In this document: positions 1 to 7,446 of the stretch, in pieces
Layout of the letters: each line of letters starts with the position of its first letter
Position numbering within the stretch: position 1 is the stretch's first letter
From: Bacteroidales bacterium UBA5429
GTDB taxonomy: Bacteria > Bacteroidota > Bacteroidia > Bacteroidales > WCHB1-69
Assembly (NCBI GenBank): GCA_002427605.1
Contig: DIRT01000010.1
Location: 4,134 to 57,784 of the forward strand
Direction of reading: 5' to 3'
Length of the DNA: 53,651 bases
The notes under the pieces: generated by a model
Told to the model about the DNA's origin: nothing
The model's input: the letters and a program-made list of their open reading frames with translations, nothing else
Database searches by the model: none
Made by a program: the position numbers and the translations under genes

Positions 1-1
1 A

Positions 2-775
2 GATGTGGAAACAGGGTATTCCTACTTCGGCGCCAGGTATTATGATTCCGACTTGAGCATTTGGCTAAGCGTTGACCCGATGAGTGATAAGTACCCTCAT
101 CAATCAGGTTATGTGTATTGTTCAAATAGTCCAGCAAAAAGAATTGACCCTAATGGTTTAACTGATTATGCTGTGAACGGAACTATACGTACAATTAATG
201 ATGGGCATAATGATATAAGGATCGAAGTTAGTCAAAGACAATTTAATAAATTACAAAAGAAGTTTGATAAAAGTGGAAAAAGTTATGAAAGATATAGGAC
301 TAAGTTGATGGAAAAGAACGGATACTTTACTTTTCCGAATAGCGATGAAGTGAAAGAGGGGGGAATAGATATTTGTTATAATTTCCCTAAAGGACGTGGA
401 GGATTTAGATTTGTTGATAATAATAATTCTATTCCAAGTCAGGAAAATTCTACAAATCATGATGTAAATACTATTGATGTAACAGGTCTTTTGGAAGCAT
501 TTAAAGGTTGGGTGAGTACATTACTAGAACAATTTGGATCTAAAAAAAATAAATTAGAGGGAGTATCAAATAATCCTGCTAAAACTATGTCAACACCAGA
601 ACCTGAGGGAAAAGTATATCGAAAATCAAAGTATTTGGATTTTACTATTTATTATCCAAATGGTTCTGTAAGTGCTGGGCAAGCGCTAGCACCTAGTGTA
701 GAAGATTCTATAAGAATAACTGATGGTTTTAAAAAACACGATAAAAAAATAGGATCAAAAACATATTGGAAATAA
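2..775 (+). CDS. RHS repeat-associated core protein, C-terminal part (5' end outside window)
   Basis: The reading frame is open to the window edge, so this is the 3' part of a larger gene. The first ~50 visible residues carry the RHS/YD-repeat core signature (GYSYFGARYYDS, then WLSVDPMSDKYP, SGYVYCSNSP and the closing DPNGL). Proteins of this family are large secreted or surface shells that end in a variable tip, often a toxin. Here the tip is about 200 residues after DPNGL; it is polar and charged, and I recognise no toxin motif in it. The final ~50 residues (KSKYLDFTIYYPNGS onward) look like a compact small domain. The lipoprotein gene downstream lies 27 bp away in the same direction. The RHS call is secure; tip function is unknown. 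Confidence 0.85.
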   Translation, partial: DVETGYSYFGARYYDSDLSIWLSVDPMSDKYPHQSGYVYCSNSPAKRIDPNGLTDYAVNGTIRTINDGHNDIRIEVSQRQFNKLQKKFDKSGKSYERYRTKLMEKNGYFTFPNSDEVKEGGIDICYNFPKGRGGFRFVDNNNSIPSQENSTNHDVNTIDVTGLLEAFKGWVSTLLEQFGSKKNKLEGVSNNPAKTMSTPEPEGKVYRKSKYLDFTIYYPNGSVSAGQALAPSVEDSIRITDGFKKHDKKIGSKTYWK

Positions 776-802
776 AACATAATCAAACAATTAAAAAAAA
801 AC

Positions 803-1468
803 ATGAACAAATTGTCAAAAATTAGAGTTTCTTTACTCTGTCTTTCCTTTCTTTTATTAGTAACGTGTAAAGTTCCAAATCCTAAAGATGAAGTTTCTAC
901 ATTGAATCAAATTTTGGATTCTTTAGTCACAGAGCAATATTTGTTTCTCAAATCAATTGAGGAAAATAATTATTTTGAAGGTATTGATAGCATCTATCAT
1001 CAAGGCAATTTGATTATTGCCCAATATGAGAAAGGTCTTAATTATGAACGTTCTTTTTCTGAATATTGTCAAGAACTTGAAAAAGAAGAATTTATTAACA
1101 AAAAGATTCCTAAGATAAAAAATATAAAATCAAGAGTTCGATTATTACAAATCAACTATTTAAATATTTATTTGTGTGCTTTCGTTAAATCTTATTTTCA
1201 AGTAGATTTACTTAGTTTTGTTCCAATTCAAAAAGAAATTCGAAAAAATTTAGAGGAGGTAATAGAAATTGTACCCAGTTACCAAAATCGATCAAATAAT
1301 CCCGTAGTTTTAATTGATCGTGACACATTGAAATTTACACCTAATTCATATATCTATAAATGTAAATTTGACAAACCGGGTGAATATTTTATTGAACCGG
1401 AAGCGATAATTATACGGTGGGGTGATACGCTGACTTTTAAACCGAAGTTCAAAATAATTGTAAAATAG
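803..1468 (+). CDS. Hypothetical lipoprotein downstream of the RHS gene
   Basis: 221 residues. The N terminus is a signal peptide with a lipobox-like end (LLLVTC, Cys at about residue 22), so the protein is probably a lipoprotein processed by signal peptidase II. The middle is helical and charged; the last ~60 residues look beta-rich (VVLIDRDTLKF, then RWGDTLTFKPKF). I do not recognise the family. Because it follows an RHS tip by only 27 bp on the same strand, an immunity or accessory role for the RHS product is possible, but nothing in the sequence proves it. Confidence 0.7.
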   Translation: MNKLSKIRVSLLCLSFLLLVTCKVPNPKDEVSTLNQILDSLVTEQYLFLKSIEENNYFEGIDSIYHQGNLIIAQYEKGLNYERSFSEYCQELEKEEFINKKIPKIKNIKSRVRLLQINYLNIYLCAFVKSYFQVDLLSFVPIQKEIRKNLEEVIEIVPSYQNRSNNPVVLIDRDTLKFTPNSYIYKCKFDKPGEYFIEPEAIIIRWGDTLTFKPKFKIIVK

Positions 1469-1932
1469 CTACACTTTCCTCATATTTTTTCTTTTATTTT
1501 CATTTAACGAAAAAGTTAATGTAAAACCTAAAAAAAGCAATTATGAATTTTATATAAACACATGCAGATATATTTTTTTGAATTGCATGTCTCTTTTATA
1601 AATATAACTTTCACGAAACATCTAAAAACTTCTTATAAGAGGGAATGTGCATCTTCCTGCTGATAATTTCCGATTGTGGTTCTTTACATGACGGCGAGGT
1701 AGTGCCCTTTTGAAAAAAACACTACTTTCCCCAAAGGTCTCAAGTTTCCGAGTGGGGAAACGAGATAACAAAAAAGGAATAACTATGCTGCCCCCCAATT
1801 ATTTAAAATACCAAATAAGAAATATGAAATATGAAATAATTGATTATCAAGAAGATATATCCTGAAAATTAAAATCCGAAATCCAAATTGGTCGTTGAGC
1901 GAAGTCGAAACGCCGAAATCCGAAATTATTTA
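1469..1932. other. Gene-free repeat-rich spacer
   Basis: AT-rich spacer with no credible coding region. It holds a 7-bp inverted repeat (ACATGCA 1560-1566 with TGCATGT 1584-1590), a short hairpin GTAGTG/CACTAC (1699-1725), one copy of an interspersed repeat in reverse orientation (1745-1830) and a short array of the heptamer CCGAAAT that runs into the rluB promoter. Confidence 0.6.
1745..1830 (-). repeat. Interspersed intergenic repeat, copy A
   Basis: Read on the minus strand this stretch contains CTTATTTGG, ATTTTAAATAATTGG, GGGGGGCAG and then TTATCTCGTTTCCCCACTC. The same blocks in the same order occur on the plus strand at 42801-42888 and 53516-53597. All three copies are intergenic. What the element does is unknown; it could be the relic of a small mobile element or a structured RNA. 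Confidence 0.75.
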
Positions 1933-1940
1933 TATTTTTG
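1913..1940 (+). promoter_or_regulatory. rluB promoter preceded by CCGAAAT heptamers
   Basis: The -7 element TATTTTTG (1933-1940) fits the Bacteroidota sigma-ABfr consensus TAnnTTTG and is followed by CAGGTTT. No clear -33 TTTG lies at the usual distance; instead two CCGAAAT heptamers (1913-1926) fill that space. The same arrangement recurs before the gene at 13801. Confidence 0.7.
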
Positions 1941-1951
1941 CAGGTTTAAGT

Positions 1952-1970
1952 GTTCCTTATTTAAAGGAAC
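1952..1970 (+). promoter_or_regulatory. Hairpin in the rluB leader
   Basis: A perfect 7-bp inverted repeat (GTTCCTT, loop ATTTA, AAGGAAC) lies just after the predicted transcription start and 28 bp before the rluB start codon. It has no U-tract, so it is not a terminator; a role in mRNA stability or translation is only a guess. Confidence 0.4.
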
Positions 1971-1998
1971 CGCCATCACAACGTAACTAATTGAAATA

Positions 1999-3210
1999 AT
2001 GAAAGATAAGGAAGAAAAGCGCAGCTTTAATAAAAATAGAAAACCGAATAGTGAATCTCCAAAAAGAAAATTTGAATCTGACAAACCCAAAAGGAGAGCC
2101 ACAAGCACAGATGATAGAGAAGGAAAAAGAAAGTTTGAAGGGGAAAAAGCCAGAAAGTTTGATAGAGAGAGAAAATTTGAAGGAGAAAAAAAGAGAAAAT
2201 TCGACGGTGAAAGGAAATTTGACGAAAGAAAAGAGAGAAAATTTGAAGGAGAAAAAAAGAGAAAATTCGACGGTGAAAGGAAATTTGACGAAAGAAAAGA
2301 GAGAAAATTTGACGGGGAGAGAAAAAGAAGATTTGAGGGAGAAAAAGAAAGAAAATTCGATGGTGAAAGAAAGAGAACCAGAAGAGATGTGACCGCCGAA
2401 TCGGAAATTTTGTCGGATATCATCAGCAAAAGAAAGCAGGAAGGAAGACCTTCTCCCAGAAAGCGCAAAGTCCTTTCTTTAGAATATGAAGAACAATATA
2501 TCCCCATTCGACTTAATAAATATATCGCCAATGCCGGCGTTTGTTCTCGTCGTGAGGCTGACGTTTTGATTCAAACAGGTGCCGTTACGGTAAATGGAGT
2601 TGTTGTTACAGAGTTGGGAACCAAAGTGTTACCTACCGATGAGGTTCGTTTTGGAGATAGAATTCTGCAAAGAGAAAAACCGGTATATCTGCTCCTTAAT
2701 AAACCGAAAGATTACATCACTACAATGGAAGATGACAGGGATCGGAAACATGTAATGCAGCTGGTCAGAGGTGCTTGCAAGGAAAGAATCTATCCTGTTG
2801 GTCGCCTGGACAGAAATACAACCGGATTGCTTCTTTTTACCAATGATGGCGAGTTAACCAAAAAATTAACCCATCCTAAACATGGTGTTCTGAAAACTTA
2901 TTATGTTGAATTGAACAGAAATTTATCATTTGCCGATTTTGAACAAATTATCGAAGGAATTGAACTTGAAGATGGCGTGGTTAAAGTCGATGAAATTTCC
3001 TATGTTAATGATAATAAGAGAGAGATAGGCATCACGATTCACTCCGGAAGAAATCGGATTGTGCGTAGAATTTTTGAACATTTGGGCTATGAGGTGATTA
3101 AATTGGACCGTGTTGTTTTTGCAGGATTGACAAAAAAAGATCTGCCTCGCGGGAAGTGGAGATGGTTGACTGAAGCTGAAATCAACATATTAAAAATGAC
3201 AATTAAATAA
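1999..3210 (+). CDS. rluB: Large-subunit rRNA pseudouridine synthase RluB-type with low-complexity N-terminus
   Basis: 403 residues. The C-terminal ~235 residues are a standard RsuA/RluB-family enzyme: an S4 RNA-binding domain (IRLNKYIANAGVCSRREAD, about residues 170-215), then the synthase domain with the catalytic motif GRLDRNTTGLL (Asp near residue 271). The family converts a uridine of 23S rRNA to pseudouridine. The first ~160 residues are almost only K, R, E, D, F and G, with a 22-residue repeat encoded by a 66-bp tandem DNA repeat; such basic disordered N-termini are common in Bacteroidota RluB and probably touch RNA. It is first in an operon with wlbA and thyA. The exact target uridine (RluB versus RluE/RsuA) is inferred. 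Confidence 0.9.
   Translation: MKDKEEKRSFNKNRKPNSESPKRKFESDKPKRRATSTDDREGKRKFEGEKARKFDRERKFEGEKKRKFDGERKFDERKERKFEGEKKRKFDGERKFDERKERKFDGERKRRFEGEKERKFDGERKRTRRDVTAESEILSDIISKRKQEGRPSPRKRKVLSLEYEEQYIPIRLNKYIANAGVCSRREADVLIQTGAVTVNGVVVTELGTKVLPTDEVRFGDRILQREKPVYLLLNKPKDYITTMEDDRDRKHVMQLVRGACKERIYPVGRLDRNTTGLLLFTNDGELTKKLTHPKHGVLKTYYVELNRNLSFADFEQIIEGIELEDGVVKVDEISYVNDNKREIGITIHSGRNRIVRRIFEHLGYEVIKLDRVVFAGLTKKDLPRGKWRWLTEAEINILKMTIK
2171..2330 (+). repeat. 66-bp in-frame tandem repeat in rluB
   Basis: The blocks starting at 2171 and 2237 are near-identical 66-bp units encoding the 22-residue unit RKFEGEKK.RKFDGERKFDERKE. A third, degenerate unit starts at 2303. The period is a multiple of three, so copy-number change would keep the frame. 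Confidence 0.85.
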
Positions 3211-3216
3211 AATATA

Positions 3217-4164
3217 ATGAATAATTTTGCACTGATCGGAGCAGCCGGATATGTGGCTCCTCGTCACTTTAAAGCCATTAAAGAAACCGGGAATCAAGTT
3301 GTATCCATTCTGGATAAGTCTGACAGTGTGGGAATTATTGACTCTTTTTTTCCGGATGCTTCCTTTTTTAACGAAACGGAACGATTTGATCGCCACCTGT
3401 ACAAACTCTTAAAGTCTGATTCCGATCAAAAGGTGGATTACGTTTCTATCTGCTCTCCCAACTACCTTCATGATGCCCATATTCGTTTGGCACTGCGCAA
3501 TGGTGCACATGCAATTTGCGAAAAACCGCTGGTGTTGAATCCCTGGAATTTTGATGGTTTAAGAAATATAGAACAGGATACCGGCAAAAATATTTACCAT
3601 ATTTTGCAATTGAGAGTCCATCCTTCTATCATCAAGTTGAAAGAGCAGTTGGAACAGCAAAAAAAATCCACAAAATGGGATGTGGATCTTACCTATATCA
3701 CCGGAAGAGGACAGTGGTATTACTATTCCTGGAAGTCTGATCCTGAAAAATCGGGCGGTATCACTACCAACATCGGCTCTCACTTTTTTGACCTGCTCAT
3801 CTATCTTTTCGGTTCGGTTCAGAATCTGGTTGTGCACGCCCATACTCCCTCGGTAGCTTCAGGATTTATAGAATTGACTCGTGCAAGAGTGCGTTGGTTT
3901 TTAAGTATTGATTGTCGTTTTCTTCCTTTTGAAATTCAAAAAAAAGGGGGACGAACTTATCGCTCCATCCTCATTAATAACGAAGAAATAGAGTTCAGTG
4001 ACGGCTTCACAGATTTGCACACACTCTCTTATCAAAAAATAATGAATGGGGAAGGTTTCCGCCTGGAGGACGCTTATCCCTACGTTTCACTATGCCAACA
4101 AGTGAGAGATGCGGAAGTGAATCCCTCACATAGTGAACATCACCCTTTTTATGCTCAAATTTAA
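3217..4164 (+). CDS. wlbA: UDP-N-acetyl-2-amino-2-deoxyglucuronate 3-oxidase-like (Gfo/Idh/MocA family)
   Basis: 315 residues. The Rossmann start (FALIGAAGYVAPRHFKAIK), CSPNYLHDAHI, the EKP motif (ICEKPLVLNPWN, near residue 102) and the run ending SGGITTNIGSHFFDLL are the hallmarks of the WlbA/WbpB branch. Those enzymes oxidise C3 of UDP-GlcNAcA with NAD in the route to UDP-2,3-diacetamido uronic acids found in O-antigens. The gene starts 6 bp after rluB and ends 11 bp before thyA. No partner aminotransferase, acetyltransferase or epimerase is nearby, so the pathway must be completed elsewhere. The family is very likely; the exact substrate is inferred. Confidence 0.85.
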   Translation: MNNFALIGAAGYVAPRHFKAIKETGNQVVSILDKSDSVGIIDSFFPDASFFNETERFDRHLYKLLKSDSDQKVDYVSICSPNYLHDAHIRLALRNGAHAICEKPLVLNPWNFDGLRNIEQDTGKNIYHILQLRVHPSIIKLKEQLEQQKKSTKWDVDLTYITGRGQWYYYSWKSDPEKSGGITTNIGSHFFDLLIYLFGSVQNLVVHAHTPSVASGFIELTRARVRWFLSIDCRFLPFEIQKKGGRTYRSILINNEEIEFSDGFTDLHTLSYQKIMNGEGFRLEDAYPYVSLCQQVRDAEVNPSHSEHHPFYAQI

Positions 4165-4175
4165 TAGATACCACT

Positions 4176-4970
4176 ATGAAACAATATCTTGATCTAATGA
4201 GGTTAATCAAAGAGGAAGGCTCCTTGAAAACCGACAGAACAGGAACCGGGACAAAGAGTCTTTTTGGTCACCAACTCAGATTTGATCTGAATGAAGGATT
4301 TCCTTTATTAACCACAAAAAAACTCCATTTGCGCTCCATTATTTATGAACTGCTATGGTTTTTGAAAGGAAGTACCAATATTCAATATCTCAAAGAGAAT
4401 AAAGTTTCAATATGGGACGAATGGGCTGATGAAAACGGAGATTTGGGTCCTATTTACGGCAAACAGTGGAGAGCCTGGGAAACCAAAGAAGGAGAATTGA
4501 TCGACCAAATCAAAATGGTAATCGATCAAATCAAAAACAATCCCGACTCCCGTAGAATGCTTGTCAACGCCTGGAATGTGGGTGAAATTGATCAAATGAA
4601 ACTGCCTCCCTGTCATATTCTGTTTCAATTTTATGTTGATGGGGATGAACTTTCTTGTCAAATGTATCAGCGAAGTGCCGATCTTTTCTTAGGTGTTCCG
4701 TTTAATATTGCATCCTATTCCTTACTACTCATGATGATAGCTCAGGTTTGTGATCTCAAACCCCGCTATTTTGTACATGTTTTTGGGGATGTTCATATTT
4801 ACACCAATCACTTTGAACAGGTAGAAACTCAATTGGCGAGAGAACCTCGAAAACTTCCCAGAATGATTATCAATCCGGAAGTTAAATCGATTGATGAATT
4901 CAAATTTGAGGATTTTGAATTGGTAGATTACGATCCTCATCCACACATTAAAGCTCAAGTAGCGGTATAA
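4176..4970 (+). CDS. thyA: Thymidylate synthase
   Basis: 264 residues, the same length as the E. coli enzyme. It carries out reductive methylation of dUMP to dTMP using methylene-tetrahydrofolate. The nucleophile lies in PPCHILFQF (Cys146); QRSADLFLGVPFNIASY and the HVFGDVHIYTNH stretch supply dUMP and folate contacts, and the C-terminus ends in the family's AV. Last gene of the rluB-wlbA-thyA run; a strong hairpin terminator follows at once. Confidence 0.98.
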   Translation: MKQYLDLMRLIKEEGSLKTDRTGTGTKSLFGHQLRFDLNEGFPLLTTKKLHLRSIIYELLWFLKGSTNIQYLKENKVSIWDEWADENGDLGPIYGKQWRAWETKEGELIDQIKMVIDQIKNNPDSRRMLVNAWNVGEIDQMKLPPCHILFQFYVDGDELSCQMYQRSADLFLGVPFNIASYSLLLMMIAQVCDLKPRYFVHVFGDVHIYTNHFEQVETQLAREPRKLPRMIINPEVKSIDEFKFEDFELVDYDPHPHIKAQVAV

Positions 4971-5005
4971 AAAAAAGAGGCTGTTTTCCCAGCCTCTTTT
5001 TTTTT
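4971..5005. terminator. Bidirectional terminator between thyA and the lipoprotein gene
   Basis: Stem AGAGGCTG/CAGCCTCT with a short loop, preceded by an A-run and followed by a T-run of nine. It therefore works as a rho-independent terminator on both strands and separates two convergent genes. Confidence 0.92.
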
Positions 5006-5020
5006 GCTATTGTTTGTAGA

Positions 5021-5422
5021 TTATTTCTTTTTTGGAGTTTTTTTACCACCACCAACAGCTGCATTTTTTTGTGCTTCAACTTCTTTCAAAGTTGCTTTTT
5101 GTTGTTCTTCAGTCAATTGATCAAAAATAGCTAATTTTTGTTCTAGTGTTAGAGAGTTAAAATCAATCTCTTTTTTAGGTGCAGGTGCTCCTTCTGAAGC
5201 TTTTGCTTTTGCATCCGGTTTAACCTCTTCAGTTGTAGTTGCAGCTTTTGGTTTTGAAGTAGGAGTTGTTGTAGTTGTTGCAACGGGTTGCTCTTCAGGA
5301 GTGGTTGCTTCTTCAACAACTTGTTCTGTTTGATCTACCTCTTCAGTAACTGGTTCAGCTTTTTTACCACATGATGCAAAAACTAAACCTGATAATGCTA
5401 AAATAAAAAATAGTTTTTTCAT
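5021..5422 (-). CDS. Small low-complexity lipoprotein
   Basis: 133 residues. Signal peptide and lipobox are clear (LSGLVFASC, Cys about residue 18). The mature part is a Thr/Pro/Glu/Ala-rich linker, then a short helical segment (LTLEQKLAIFDQLTEEQQ) and a Lys/Gly-rich tail ending KKTPKKK. It looks like a tethered, disordered envelope protein. The helix with regularly spaced acidic and Gln residues could be a small binding motif. Convergent with thyA; it has its own promoter. Function unknown. Confidence 0.8.
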   Translation of the reverse strand: MKKLFFILALSGLVFASCGKKAEPVTEEVDQTEQVVEEATTPEEQPVATTTTTPTSKPKAATTTEEVKPDAKAKASEGAPAPKKEIDFNSLTLEQKLAIFDQLTEEQQKATLKEVEAQKNAAVGGGKKTPKKK

Positions 5423-5459
5423 AGTTTTTTGTTTAAATTAATATGCAATTTCCAAAACG

Positions 5460-5467
5460 CAAAGATA
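5460..5467 (-). promoter_or_regulatory. Promoter -7 element for the small lipoprotein
   Basis: On the minus strand the sequence reads TATCTTTG, a perfect TAnnTTTG element 38 bp upstream of the start codon at 5422. No convincing TTTG -33 element was seen. Confidence 0.6.
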
Positions 5468-5769
5468 CAACATTTCATCGAATCTGTGATTTATTTGTTA
5501 ACAACTCTATTTTTAAAGTAAAAAAAATATAGAAATTTTTTATTCCATTGATTCTTATTTACTTACGTTTTTAAAATAGAACACAAAATTCAAAAATTTA
5601 AATTAAAGTTTCTTTGCTATCTTCCTCAAATATAGTAAAAAATTTTCAATTTTTTGGAAAAAAATGTCAAAATCACTATTTTTCTGTTATTAAATTCTAA
5701 AAAAGCAAATAAAAACATAAAAAAAACAGCAAAATAATAACCTCCTTTTTTTGAAAAAAATATTCAAGA

Positions 5770-5802
5770 TTTGAATAAGTAGAAAAAAAAATTGTATTTT
5801 TG
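5770..5802 (+). promoter_or_regulatory. pyrBI promoter
   Basis: TTTG (5770-5773) and TATTTTTG (5795-5802) are 21 bp apart, matching the Bacteroidota -33/-7 pair. Transcription would start near 5809, giving a leader of about 65 nt before pyrB. Confidence 0.8.
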
Positions 5803-5860
5803 CAGGTCCTAAGAGATGTATATTCGTTTCCATTTGGACAATATAAAATAATTTTTAGCC

Positions 5861-5876
5861 AAAGGAGGTACAATTG
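5861..5876 (+). promoter_or_regulatory. Strong ribosome binding site with TTG start of pyrB
   Basis: AAAGGAGG (5861-5868) is a near-perfect Shine-Dalgarno sequence, 5 nt before a TTG codon at 5874. No in-frame ATG fits the conserved PyrB N-terminus, so this site decides the start. Confidence 0.8.
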
Positions 5877-6794
5877 TTAAAAGGTAAAAGTTTAATCGAT
5901 CCTTCAGATTTTTCTAAGGAAGAATTTCGTGAAATTTTTGATTTAGCTCACGAAATAGCAAAAGATCCATTGAAATACAAAAAGAGTTGTGAGGATAAAA
6001 TCTTAGCAACTCTTTTTTTTGAACCCAGTACAAGAACGAGGTTCAGTTTTGAGGCAGCCATGCTGCGACTGGGTGGACAGGTAATTGGTTTCTCTGAACC
6101 CAATTCGAGTTCTGTAGCCAAAGGAGAAAGCATAGCCGACACTATTCGAACAGTAGAAAATTATGCTGATTTAGCTGTAATGAGACATCCCAAAGAGGGA
6201 GCGCCCCGGGTTGCAGTTCAGTCTGTTAAATTTCCGGTAATTAACGCAGGAGACGGTGGACACTTACATCCGACTCAAACGCTTACTGATATTTTAACCA
6301 TTGAGATGCTTAAAGGGTCTGTTGAAAATAAGGTCTATGGTTTTTGTGGTGACTTAAAATTTGGCAGAACTGTACACTCTCTGATTAAGTTCTTAAGCAA
6401 TTATGATGGGGTTCGTTTTATTCTTGTTTCTCCTGAAGAGTTGACTATTCCGGAATATGTCAGAGAAGAGATTACCCGCAAGAATGTTCCTTTTATTGAA
6501 GTTGATAAATTAAAAGAACATCTTAAAGAAATGGACTTTTTGTACATGACCAGAGTACAAAGAGAAAGATTCTTCAACGAAGAGGACTATATTAGATTAA
6601 AAGATAGTTTTATTCTTGATGCGGAAAAAATGAAACATGCCGGACCGGAAACCTATATTTTACACCCACTCCCCAGAGTCAATGAGATCAGTATTGATGT
6701 TGATGATGATCCTCGTGCTCAGTACTTTAACCAAGCCAGAAATGGAATGTATGTAAGAATGGCTCTCATTCTCAAATTATTAGGAATTAAATAA
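5874..6794 (+). CDS. pyrB: Aspartate carbamoyltransferase catalytic subunit
   Basis: 306 residues. It joins carbamoyl phosphate to aspartate, the first committed step of pyrimidine synthesis. Visible motifs: carbamoyl-phosphate loop STRTR (52-56), the 80s loop SSSVAKGES, HPTQ (132-135) and HPLPR (264-268). The start is a TTG with a strong ribosome binding site. The regulatory chain gene follows 8 bp later, so the enzyme is probably the E. coli-type c6r6 holoenzyme, inhibited by CTP. I see no attenuator-type terminator in the leader. Confidence 0.98.
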   Translation: MLKGKSLIDPSDFSKEEFREIFDLAHEIAKDPLKYKKSCEDKILATLFFEPSTRTRFSFEAAMLRLGGQVIGFSEPNSSSVAKGESIADTIRTVENYADLAVMRHPKEGAPRVAVQSVKFPVINAGDGGHLHPTQTLTDILTIEMLKGSVENKVYGFCGDLKFGRTVHSLIKFLSNYDGVRFILVSPEELTIPEYVREEITRKNVPFIEVDKLKEHLKEMDFLYMTRVQRERFFNEEDYIRLKDSFILDAEKMKHAGPETYILHPLPRVNEISIDVDDDPRAQYFNQARNGMYVRMALILKLLGIK

Positions 6795-6802
6795 AAAAAA
6801 AG

Positions 6803-7228
6803 ATGTTGGAAATAACAAGTATAGAAAAAGGAATTGTAATTGACCATATTCCGGCTGGGTATGGGATTAAATTATTCCATTTATTAAAATTAGAAAAAGC
6901 CGATTATACTGTTGCATTGATTAATAATGCTTTTAGCAAAAAAAGGGGCAAAAAAGATATTATCAAAATCAATAATACAATCGAGTTTGATGTGGAATTT
7001 TTGGGACTGATTAACGCTGATATCACCGTTAACATTATTGAAGGAGGGAAAATTATAAAAAAACTGAGATTAACCGTTCCGGAAAGGGTTGTCAATGTAA
7101 TTCATTGTAAAAATCCACGTTGTGTAACATCCGTAGAATCAAAAATTGATCATATCTTTCATTTGGTTGATCCGGTTAAAAGAAGTTACCGCTGCGAGTA
7201 TTGTGATGATATCATTGTACCCTATTAA
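6803..7228 (+). CDS. pyrI: Aspartate carbamoyltransferase regulatory subunit
   Basis: 141 residues against about 153 in E. coli. The N-terminal half is the nucleotide-binding allosteric domain (starting EITSIEKGIVIDHIPAG); the C-terminal half is the zinc domain with Cys102, Cys107, Cys131 and Cys134 (CX4C and CX2C). It binds PyrB and carries CTP/ATP control. The gene is 8 bp downstream of pyrB and clearly co-transcribed with it. Confidence 0.96.
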   Translation: MLEITSIEKGIVIDHIPAGYGIKLFHLLKLEKADYTVALINNAFSKKRGKKDIIKINNTIEFDVEFLGLINADITVNIIEGGKIIKKLRLTVPERVVNVIHCKNPRCVTSVESKIDHIFHLVDPVKRSYRCEYCDDIIVPY

Positions 7229-7384
7229 TAAACAATTTTATTCTGCCATATCAGTAATCCCAATCTCTTTGACTTTCTGACAACTCACAGATTGCCATCC
7301 TTTTTTGATTTTGTAATTGTTTTATAATTAGGTAATTATATATATTAATATCAACAATAAGATGTTAATGTTTATTATCTTGAA

Positions 7385-7419
7385 TTTGTACATTTTTTCG
7401 TGCTTTTTTATTATTTTTG
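7385..7419 (+). promoter_or_regulatory. Candidate ftsQ promoter
   Basis: TATTTTTG (7412-7419) is a perfect -7 element. A TTTG lies at 7385-7388, 23 bp upstream, slightly longer than usual. Start of transcription near 7426 would exclude the upstream TTG start at 7417 and supports translation from ATG 7447. Confidence 0.6.
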
Positions 7420-7446
7420 CTGATTATCGAATCATTCCATATTATC

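Larger units (their letters stand above)
5423..5873. other. AT-rich divergent spacer between the lipoprotein gene and pyrB
   Basis: 451 bp without a gene. It holds the minus-strand promoter for the lipoprotein at its left end and the pyrB promoter and leader at its right end. The 300 bp between are nearly all A and T with many homopolymer runs; I see no RNA gene or operator that I can support. Confidence 0.6.

Noticed and set aside
1926..2531. 201-residue minus-strand frame opposite rluB
   Set aside because: It is an open antisense frame of the tandem repeat in rluB, rich in Ser, Asn, Phe and Leu; it has no other gene-like feature.
7417..7446. TTG start for ftsQ
   Set aside because: It overlaps the -7 promoter element; ATG 7447 is directly before the membrane helix.
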